Source of the DNA: an uncultured Ruminococcus sp.
GTDB taxonomy: Bacteria > Bacillota_A > Clostridia > Oscillospirales > Ruminococcaceae
Length of the DNA stretch: 64,000 nt
NCBI GenBank assembly: GCA_900315975.1
Contig: ONBA01000002.1
Location: 1 to 64,000, forward strand
Direction of reading: 5' to 3'
Below the pieces are notes generated by a model, which was not told where the DNA came from, ran no database searches, and saw nothing but the letters and a program-made list of their open reading frames with translations. Position numbers and translations under genes: made by a program. Shown here piece after piece: positions 53,001-59,559 of this stretch (position 1 is its first letter; each line of letters opens with the position of its first letter).

Positions 53001-54237
53001 TTTTTCACCGAAACAGAGATTCGTTCTCAATTGGTGGCAGAGGAAAAAGTACGCGGGTAAGGACGCTATCATTTGCGACGGCGCTGTAAGAAGCGGTAAA
53101 ACGCTCTCTATGTCGCTCGGATTCGTTATGTGGGCGTCGGAATCATTCAGCGGCTGCACTTTCGCTATGTGCGGTAAGACTATTACTTCGCTGAGACGTA
53201 ATGTCGTCGTGCCGCTGCTTTCGATGCTTCGCGGAAACGGATTCGTCTGCTCGGAAAAGCTAAGCATGAACTATATCGATATATCCTTCGACGGCAATAC
53301 TAACCGATTCTACCTCTTCGGCGGTAAGGACGAAAGCTCCGCGGCGCTGATTCAGGGAATTACGCTCGCCGGTGTTTTCCTCGATGAAGTCGCTCTTATG
53401 CCGCGTTCTTTCGTCGAGCAGGCACTTGCAAGATGCTCGGTTAATGGCTCGAAAATGTGGTTCAACTGTAATCCCGATGACCCTGCGCATTGGTTCTACT
53501 GTGAGTGGATAAAGAAGTCCCGCGAGAAAAATGCGCTGTATCTCCATTTCACTATGGACGATAACCCTTCACTTGCGGATGAGGTCAAGAACCGCTACAA
53601 AAGGCTGTATTCAGGCGCATTCTATGAACGCTTCGTGTTGGGTAAATGGTCGGCTTCTGAGGGCAGGGTGTATCCCATGTTTGACCCCGATAAGCACGTT
53701 TACTCCGGTAGTGAGCCTGACTGCGAGCGCTATGTCATCTCCTGCGATTACGGCACTGTCAACCCTTCGTCATTCGGTTTGTGGGGTCTCCACCGCGGCA
53801 TCTGGTACCGCATCAAGGAGTATTACTACTCCTCACGCAAAGAGGGAGCTTCCCGCACCGATGAGGAACACTATGCTGCCCTCGAAAAACTCGCCGGCAG
53901 CCGGTCTATTGAACGTGTTGTTATCGACCCATCCGCCGCAAGTTTCATTGAGTGTATCCGCAGACACGGCAGATTCAAGGCGGTCAAGGCTGATAACGAT
54001 GTCGTTGCAGGTATCAGACGTACCGGTGCCGCACTTAAAGAGGGAAAGCTGCGCTTCCATGAGAGCTGCTGCGATATAATTCGCGAGTTCTCTCTCTACA
54101 GTTGGCGCGATAAAGCAGGGGAGGACGTTCCCGTTAAGGAGAATGACCACGCTATGGACGATATGCGCTATTTCGTCGCGTATGCTCTTAAAGAACGCGG
54201 CGGAGACGGTTTCTTCGCATTGTCTGTCGCAAGGTGA
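52990..54237 (+). CDS. phage terminase large subunit
   Basis: 415 residues. ATPase: Walker A GAVRSGKTLS (near residue 33), Walker B GVFLDEVALM. Nuclease domain with acidic residues in VISCDYGTVNPSSFGLWG and VVIDPSAASF, ending in a DDMRYFVAYAL segment. It is the DNA packaging motor with headful or site-specific cutting. PBSX/XtmB-like by overall pattern. The ATG at 52990 has GGGGAGG nine bases upstream; a longer form would overlap the small subunit more. Confidence 0.92.
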   Translation: MICDFSPKQRFVLNWWQRKKYAGKDAIICDGAVRSGKTLSMSLGFVMWASESFSGCTFAMCGKTITSLRRNVVVPLLSMLRGNGFVCSEKLSMNYIDISFDGNTNRFYLFGGKDESSAALIQGITLAGVFLDEVALMPRSFVEQALARCSVNGSKMWFNCNPDDPAHWFYCEWIKKSREKNALYLHFTMDDNPSLADEVKNRYKRLYSGAFYERFVLGKWSASEGRVYPMFDPDKHVYSGSEPDCERYVISCDYGTVNPSSFGLWGLHRGIWYRIKEYYYSSRKEGASRTDEEHYAALEKLAGSRSIERVVIDPSAASFIECIRRHGRFKAVKADNDVVAGIRRTGAALKEGKLRFHESCCDIIREFSLYSWRDKAGEDVPVKENDHAMDDMRYFVAYALKERGGDGFFALSVAR

Positions 54238-54243
54238 ATGTGC

Positions 54244-54366
54244 ATGGCTGATGGAAGCTTGCGAAAGCAGTGTATGCCGCTTGTACAAAATATGCCCGTG
54301 TATCGGGGGCAAGAACGTTGTAACTTGCCTGAGTCCAGAGGCGGTGCCTCTGAGAGAAAGGAGTAA
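54244..54366 (+). CDS. possible 40-residue small protein between terL and portal
   Basis: A frame that fills the gap exactly: ATG at 54244 (MADGSLRKQCMPLVQNMPVY...) to a TAA one base before the portal ATG. AAGGTGA lies six bases upstream, formed by the end of terL. It is Arg/Gly-rich at the C-terminus and similar to nothing I know. It may only serve translational coupling. Confidence 0.35.
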   Translation: MADGSLRKQCMPLVQNMPVYRGQERCNLPESRGGASERKE

Positions 54367-54367
54367 A

Positions 54368-55504
54368 ATGAAGCTTTTTAAAAATAAGAAGTCAAGGGCG
54401 GCTCCCGAAATTATGCTGCCGGACAGACAGTGCAGTTCTGCATTCGATATTCCGGCAGCTGCGGGTCCGCTCGAAAAGGAATTGTTCGACCGGCTGCGTT
54501 ATGCAGTTCCGGTCATAGACGCCGCTATCATGAAAATTGTCCGCCTTACCGGCGGCTTCAGACTCGTTTGCTCAGATGAACGTTATCAGGAACAGCTCGA
54601 CCGCTTCTGTGAGACCGTCCCAGTCGGTCTGACCGGTCGTTCTATCGGCTGCTTCGCTGACGCTTTTCTCGATAGTATGCTCTCTTACGGCAGCGCTGTA
54701 GGTGAAATTGTAATCGATGAGGACGAAAAACGTATCGCCGGTTTGTGGAATGGTGACACTTCTGCTATTGTCATCAATGCGGGCAGTTCGCCGTTTGAGA
54801 GAAACTACGCGGTTAGACTGCCTGACGGCTCTATGAAAAATATCGCTCACCCCGAAAGAATCGTATACTCGGCGCTTACCGGCGGCCGCTCGCTTCTGCG
54901 CGGTTTACCCGCTCTCAGCGGTATTTTGCTCCGTATTTATCAGTGCATCGGGCAGAACTACGACCGCGCCGGAAATGTACGCTATGCGGTAACCTATAAA
55001 CCGTCTGACGGCATGGGCGATATCGCTACTACTAAGGAACGTGCTATGCTCATAGCAAAAGAATGGGCGGATAGTATGAGTTCGTCATCATGCGGCAGAG
55101 TCAAGGACTTTATCTCCGTCGGTGATGTCGATATCCGCGTTATCGGTGCTGATAATCAGCTGTTTGATACAAATGTACCCGTCAGACAGCTTCTTGAACA
55201 AATCGTTTCTAAGCTGTCTATCCCGCCATTTCTGCTCGGTCTGAACTGGAGTACTACGGAGCGTATGTCCTCTCAGCAGGCGGATATACTCACTTCCGAG
55301 CTCGAATACTACCGCCGTCTGCTTACTCCTGTTCTTTGCGAGATAGGTGATTCTTATCTCTGCTCTGTCGGTGCGGACGCGGTTTGCCGCGCGGAATGGG
55401 ATAACATCAATCTACAGGACGAGTCCGCTCTTGCAGAGGCTCGCCTCAAAAATGCTCAGGCGCAGGAAATTGAACTGCGTAATCAGGAAAAACTTAATTC
55501 TTAG
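54368..55504 (+). CDS. phage portal protein
   Basis: 378 residues. Portal pattern: IDAAIMKIVRLTGGF near the N-terminus, a middle domain, LLRGLPALSGILLRIYQCIGQNYDRAGNVRYAVTY, QLFDTNVPVRQLLEQIVSKLSIPPFLLGL and a C-terminal helical region. It forms the DNA entry vertex of the head. ATG after AAAGGAG, immediately behind the large terminase, which fits the usual order. Confidence 0.85.
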   Translation: MKLFKNKKSRAAPEIMLPDRQCSSAFDIPAAAGPLEKELFDRLRYAVPVIDAAIMKIVRLTGGFRLVCSDERYQEQLDRFCETVPVGLTGRSIGCFADAFLDSMLSYGSAVGEIVIDEDEKRIAGLWNGDTSAIVINAGSSPFERNYAVRLPDGSMKNIAHPERIVYSALTGGRSLLRGLPALSGILLRIYQCIGQNYDRAGNVRYAVTYKPSDGMGDIATTKERAMLIAKEWADSMSSSSCGRVKDFISVGDVDIRVIGADNQLFDTNVPVRQLLEQIVSKLSIPPFLLGLNWSTTERMSSQQADILTSELEYYRRLLTPVLCEIGDSYLCSVGADAVCRAEWDNINLQDESALAEARLKNAQAQEIELRNQEKLNS

Positions 55505-55515
55505 GAGGAAATTAT

Positions 55516-56475
55516 ATGTATAACGATATCAGACTTGAAAAAGGACTCTATAATCTCAGCGGTAAGTCTTTCACTGCTGCACTTGAGGAACTCGACCCTT
55601 CCGCTGCTTATGCGGGTACTGAGCTCGCTTCACTCGACGCTTTCGAGAGACAGCTCAAACGCTTCAATATCAGAGTTAAGGGAGCAGACTGCGACAGAGT
55701 TGACAAGTTCTTCTCTTCTACCGAGACTGCTATTCTCTTCCCTGAGTTCGTCACCCGCTGCATAAGAAAGGGCTTCGATGAAACTGTTCTCACTGCTATC
55801 ACTGCCGTTAAAACAGTCAGCGAGAGTGGTAAGTACGTGGGCTGCGACCTCGATGATTCGGCTACCTATGAGGACTGCGATGAGGGTGATGACCTTCCGA
55901 CTGCTACTGTTACTGAGAGTGCTTCAACTGTTACACTCAAAAAGTTCGGCAGACTTATCAACGCTTCATATGAGGCGATTCGCAGACAGCGCCTCGACGT
56001 CTTCGGTGTTATGCTCAGAAGTATTGGCGTCCGCCTTGCTAATAACATCGCTGAGGAGGCTATGGCTGTCCTTGTGGCAGGTGCTTCCGGCGCGTCTACA
56101 AGTGCACTCACTTATGCCGACCTCGCCGCTCTTTACGGCTGCTTCGACAGCTTCGATATGACTACCGTTATCGCCGCTCCTGAGGTGGCTTCAAAGATCG
56201 CCGCTATGGATCAGATGATAGAGACTAAGGCTGACGCTGATGGCAGAATGATCCTGCCTTTCGGCTCTGAACTTGTGAAGTCTTCGGCTGTTGCAAGCAA
56301 TAAGGTGATCGGTATCGACAAGGACTTCGCTCTTGAGTTCATCACAAGCACTGGTCTTGTCCTTGAAACTGATAAACTCATCGGCAGACAGCTTGATCAG
56401 ATCACCGTATCCCTTACCTGCGGATTCAAGAAGATCACTCCCGATGCTGTAAAGGTGCTCACTATCACTACATGA
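55516..56475 (+). CDS. phage major capsid protein (HK97-like)
   Basis: 319 residues. The N-terminal pattern (YNDIRLEKGLYNLSGKSF, then LDAFERQLKRFNIRVKGADCD) and the FPEFVTRCIRKGFDE region are those of capsid proteins of clostridial phages; later parts (KKFGRLINASYEAIRRQRLDVFGVMLRSIG, FDMTTVIAAPEVASKIAAM) fit an HK97-type fold. Capsid shell building block. AGGAGG before the ATG. It lies before the probable protease gene, the reverse of the most common order. Confidence 0.82.
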   Translation: MYNDIRLEKGLYNLSGKSFTAALEELDPSAAYAGTELASLDAFERQLKRFNIRVKGADCDRVDKFFSSTETAILFPEFVTRCIRKGFDETVLTAITAVKTVSESGKYVGCDLDDSATYEDCDEGDDLPTATVTESASTVTLKKFGRLINASYEAIRRQRLDVFGVMLRSIGVRLANNIAEEAMAVLVAGASGASTSALTYADLAALYGCFDSFDMTTVIAAPEVASKIAAMDQMIETKADADGRMILPFGSELVKSSAVASNKVIGIDKDFALEFITSTGLVLETDKLIGRQLDQITVSLTCGFKKITPDAVKVLTITT

Positions 56476-56573
56476 TAACTGTATGAATTGTGTGGGGCGC
56501 CGGAGTTCGGCGTCCCATGCGATATTCTTTGAATGGAGTTTCAGGTAAGCTATCAAAAGAAGGAGGAGAAGAA

Positions 56574-57398
56574 TTGGAAAAAGATATTCTCGATAAAATC
56601 AATAAATTTACGCGCAGAGAGTTCGGTGAGGACGAGCTTTTCGTCTTCTCGGTCATACTCTGCGATAACGATATCGACCGCGACTGTGAACGCTTTTCCG
56701 ATAATGCGCTCGATACCCTTAAAAAGCTTTTCGTCGGGAAAACAGGTATATTCGATCACGATGCTTCTACGTCAAATCAGAATGCACGTATCTTTGATAC
56801 CGAGATAGTCACCGATAATGAGCGAGTGACTAAGTGCGGCGAACCTTACAAGTACCTGAAAGCTTCCGCTTACATGGTCCGTATCGACGAGAACAAGAAC
56901 CTCATTGCTGAGATAGACGGCGGTATCAAAAAAGAGGTCAGCATTTCCTGCTCAGCGGCTAAGCGTATGTGCTCGGTCTGCGGGTGCGATAAGGCTGTGA
57001 AAAGCTGTATGCACGTTAAGGGAAAGTCATACGGCGGAAAGGTATGCCATACTGTTCTTGACAGCATTACCGATGCTTACGAATGGAGCTTTGTTGCTGT
57101 GCCGGCACAGGTCAATGCCGGTGTTACTAAAAAATATACGGACGATGCGGATATAAAGTCTCCGGCTGATGATGATTCCGAAAGTGTGAACTCCCTTCGC
57201 CGTGAGATAAGACGGCTCGCTTTTTTCAGCGGCGGTAAATCAGCCGCGGCGGCTGTAGGTATCTCTTCACGCGGCATGAACAGGGTTCAGCTTGAAGGTC
57301 TGAAAAAAGCCTATGAAAAGCTCGCCGGCAGGAATGGTACGCAGGTTCAGCTCGCTCCCGAACCGGAACACGAGTCTGCCGGACAGTTCAAAATGTGA
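56574..57398 (+). CDS. probable prohead protease / capsid assembly protein
   Basis: 274 residues. FVFSVILCDNDIDRDCERFSDNALDTLKKLFVGKTGIFDHDA with a candidate catalytic His, IKKEVSISCSAAKRMCS with a candidate Ser, and DAYEWSFVAVPAQVNAGVTKKY resemble prohead proteases. A central cysteine-rich loop (CSVCGCDKAVKSCMH...KVCH) may bind metal. The C-terminal half is low-complexity and helical, like a fused scaffold. The start is TTG at 56574, five bases after AGGAGGAG; in-frame ATG at 56517 or GTG at 56490 are less likely. Confidence 0.6.
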   Translation: MEKDILDKINKFTRREFGEDELFVFSVILCDNDIDRDCERFSDNALDTLKKLFVGKTGIFDHDASTSNQNARIFDTEIVTDNERVTKCGEPYKYLKASAYMVRIDENKNLIAEIDGGIKKEVSISCSAAKRMCSVCGCDKAVKSCMHVKGKSYGGKVCHTVLDSITDAYEWSFVAVPAQVNAGVTKKYTDDADIKSPADDDSESVNSLRREIRRLAFFSGGKSAAAAVGISSRGMNRVQLEGLKKAYEKLAGRNGTQVQLAPEPEHESAGQFKM

Positions 57399-57408
57399 GG
57401 TGAATAGT

Positions 57409-57756
57409 ATGGTTCTGGATAACGTTATAAGCCTGTTTGAACTCTTTTCAGGGGAGGACGCTGATGAGGGGTGGAGTGCTGTTATTACGCTCGCTGTTAA
57501 CAACGTCACGGCTATGCTTCGCGACGACGCTGACCCCTCTGATACGCGGCTTGAATTTCTCGCGGCGGCTGTCGCTAACTTCAATGTTCAGCAGATTCAT
57601 GCCGGTTCAGCTAAGTCTGATTATAACCTCTACGGCAAAACTCGTTCAGACGGTGATAGTTCATCTGTAAAAGCGGCAAGGTCACTCATGAAGGAATATT
57701 TTCAGCTTTGCAGTGACCTCATAAAGCCGGAAGTGTTCGTATTCAAGGCTATCTAA
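57409..57756 (+). CDS. phage head-tail connector-like protein
   Basis: 115 residues, mainly helical (VLDNVISLFELFSGEDADEGWSAVITLAVNNVTAMLRD, LEFLAAAVANFNVQQIHAG, and the C-terminal SVKAARSLMKEYFQLCSDLIKP). The length and place just after the capsid genes fit the small adaptor proteins that sit on the portal. Not matched to a named family. ATG after GAGGTGA. Confidence 0.55.
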   Translation: MVLDNVISLFELFSGEDADEGWSAVITLAVNNVTAMLRDDADPSDTRLEFLAAAVANFNVQQIHAGSAKSDYNLYGKTRSDGDSSSVKAARSLMKEYFQLCSDLIKPEVFVFKAI

Positions 57757-57769
57757 GGAGGGGATTACT

Positions 57770-58174
57770 ATGCTCGATGTTTTAAGAGAACTCAAAACAA
57801 CACTTGAAAATGCCGGAAATGACAATGTTTACTATGCCTTTGATACGATTCCGGTATCGTCAAAAGGGAAGATGCTGACTATTATCAGCGCGAAGAATTT
57901 CGAGTCGCTCACTCCGGTGTATTCGGAGTTTACCGTGTATATGCCGTTCAGAACGGAGCTTGAGATATCGGCGGCGGCTCCCGAAAACTGCTCTATGACA
58001 GAGCTTTATACCTATTTTGATACGATGATAAGACCCGCTCTCGATACTATCTCAGGTCTCAGCGGAAGAATATGCCGCATGAGTATCAGACATGACAGTT
58101 CTATGCGCAGACTCGTTCTTACTGCGGGTTTCTCGGCAACAGGCATAAGACGTATCGAAAGGAGCGGCAGATGA
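57770..58174 (+). CDS. small phage morphogenesis protein, possible tail-completion or head-closure protein
   Basis: 134 residues: MLDVLRELKTTLENAGNDNVYYAFDTIPVSSKGKMLTII then a mixed alpha/beta rest. The size and position behind the connector fit tail-terminator or head-closure proteins. Its stop overlaps the next start (ATGA). ATG with AAGGAGGGG upstream. Function inferred from position only. Confidence 0.5.
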   Translation: MLDVLRELKTTLENAGNDNVYYAFDTIPVSSKGKMLTIISAKNFESLTPVYSEFTVYMPFRTELEISAAAPENCSMTELYTYFDTMIRPALDTISGLSGRICRMSIRHDSSMRRLVLTAGFSATGIRRIERSGR

Positions 58175-58566
58175 GTGAAATATCAAAACGCGAGGCGGTT
58201 CCTGTCGCTATCGGCATGATAACCCTTTACTGCGAAAGCTTTAAGGCTTCCGCAGTGACCGCACTCTATGAACAGCCGACTGTTACCGGTACCCCGATAC
58301 AGACTAATAAATGCAAAAAGGCTACGAAACTTACTCTCTCCGGCAGAGTCTATGATGCGGACTCTCCGCTCAGTGTTGTTACGTATATAAACAACATCAC
58401 AGGAAAAGGCACCATGTTTATCTCGTACCGCGGAATCCGCTTCAGCAGATGCATGATGCAAAGCTATACCGCAGAGGATAAGGGCGATGACTTCATATAC
58501 CTCACTGTTACTCTTACTACTAACAGTGAGGCGGAAAATATTCACTCCGGAGGTGATACTGAGTGA
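58171..58566 (+). CDS. small phage protein, tail or baseplate-like
   Basis: 131 residues, beta-rich: EAVPVAIGMITLYCESFKASAVTALYEQPTVTGTPIQTNKCKKATKLTLSGRVYDAD, then TYINNITGKGTMFISYRGIRFSRCMMQSYT and strands to the end. Reads like a short tail or baseplate component that precedes the hub gene. Overlaps both neighbours by four bases, showing tight translational coupling. Confidence 0.5.
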   Translation: MSEISKREAVPVAIGMITLYCESFKASAVTALYEQPTVTGTPIQTNKCKKATKLTLSGRVYDADSPLSVVTYINNITGKGTMFISYRGIRFSRCMMQSYTAEDKGDDFIYLTVTLTTNSEAENIHSGGDTE

Positions 58567-59477
58567 CGACCGGTATCATTCTTTTCAGCTCAAGAAACAG
58601 CGAGGAGATTACTGATGTCCTTGAATTTTCGTTCGTAAAGGAAGTTTATACTCCCTATACAGAAATGACGGTCACTTTCGCTGCAAATAATATTTCGCCT
58701 GCCGATGCTAAGAGAGTTGAACTATGGGTGAACGGTCATAAAATCCATAACGGATTTATTGATACGTTCCGGCTTGTCAGGGAAAACGGTATCCGCAAAG
58801 GCTATATCCGTTCACGCGGCTTTACTGCTCAGTATACCGAAAATCAGCTTGTTCCGGGACTTTATACTAATGTTTCACTCGATAGTCTCATGAGTGATTA
58901 TGTTACTATTCCGTATGTTACACATGAGAGTAACACGTCTGAGAGCTATATTTACGTCAAGACCGGCTCTAATATATGGGACGGCATAGTCAATGTCGTG
59001 TATAAAGTAACCGGCAAATATCCGTATATAAGAGATACTAACTGCATTATGTTCAGCCGCAGTGCATCAGCAAAGGTGGTGGACTATACAAATGCAAATC
59101 TTCTCTCCGAAGGGACGGAGTCCGATACCCGCAGAGCCGCAAGTTTTTTCAGTATGGCTGATATAAACGGTCAGTACGGAAGCTATACCGTATCAGAAAG
59201 TATGGCTACTGACAGAAATATCGTCCGAGAGCGCTATTTTGAACTCGACAGGCGATTCCTTTATGCACCGCAGGAAGCAGTTGAGTTTCGCGATAAAATG
59301 TCAGTGCGCGGCATTCAGAACAGATTTGTCAGCTACTGCGGTTACGACGGCGAGGACTTGCTCGACGTTGCACGTTTCGGCGAGGATACAAAGGATATAA
59401 CGTCAGTGCGCATAACCGGCAAAAGCTCCGGAATATTTACTACTGTCGGCATATATAGCGACAAGTTTTTTAACTGA
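58563..59477 (+). CDS. tail-hub-like phage protein
   Basis: 304 residues, beta-rich: VLEFSFVKEVYTPYTEMTVTFAANNISPADAKRVELWVNGHKIHNGFIDTFRLVR, GYIRSRGFTAQYTENQLVPG and IWDGIVNVVYKVTGKYPYIRD. The pattern of a small OB/beta domain with -VNGxxIHxGxID- followed by a helical and beta part resembles gpD/XkdQ-type hub proteins of contractile and other tails. GTG start overlapping the previous stop (GTGA). It is the last gene of the island, followed by a perfect palindromic terminator. Family assignment is tentative. Confidence 0.5.
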   Translation: MTTGIILFSSRNSEEITDVLEFSFVKEVYTPYTEMTVTFAANNISPADAKRVELWVNGHKIHNGFIDTFRLVRENGIRKGYIRSRGFTAQYTENQLVPGLYTNVSLDSLMSDYVTIPYVTHESNTSESYIYVKTGSNIWDGIVNVVYKVTGKYPYIRDTNCIMFSRSASAKVVDYTNANLLSEGTESDTRRAASFFSMADINGQYGSYTVSESMATDRNIVRERYFELDRRFLYAPQEAVEFRDKMSVRGIQNRFVSYCGYDGEDLLDVARFGEDTKDITSVRITGKSSGIFTTVGIYSDKFFN

Positions 59478-59489
59478 GAGATAATGCGA

Positions 59490-59517
59490 AAAAGGCAGCT
59501 CATATGAGCTGCCTTTT
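59490..59517. terminator. palindromic terminator ending the phage island
   Basis: AAAAGGCAGCTCAT joined to its exact reverse complement ATGAGCTGCCTTTT, 28 bases, ending in TTTT on both strands. It probably also terminates the convergent lipoprotein gene. Confidence 0.9.
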
Positions 59518-59559
59518 GATATATTACTCGTTTATGAGGTCGGTTATTGTGGCTTGCAG

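Larger units (their letters stand above)
52394..59517 (+). mobile_element. phage-derived packaging/head island
   Basis: Ten open frames on one strand between two terminators: small terminase, large terminase, a 40-codon frame, portal, capsid, probable prohead protease, two small connector-like proteins, and two tail- or baseplate-like proteins. No integrase, repressor, replication, tape measure, tail tube, tail fibre, holin or endolysin gene is seen, and no flanking att repeat was noticed. Frames are uninterrupted and start/stop overlaps are tight, so this is not an obviously decaying prophage. It could be a domesticated or satellite-type capsid element. Confidence 0.8.

Noticed and set aside
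52394..59517. CRISPR array or defence system in or near the phage island
   Set aside because: No regularly spaced repeats and no defence gene families were seen anywhere in the window.
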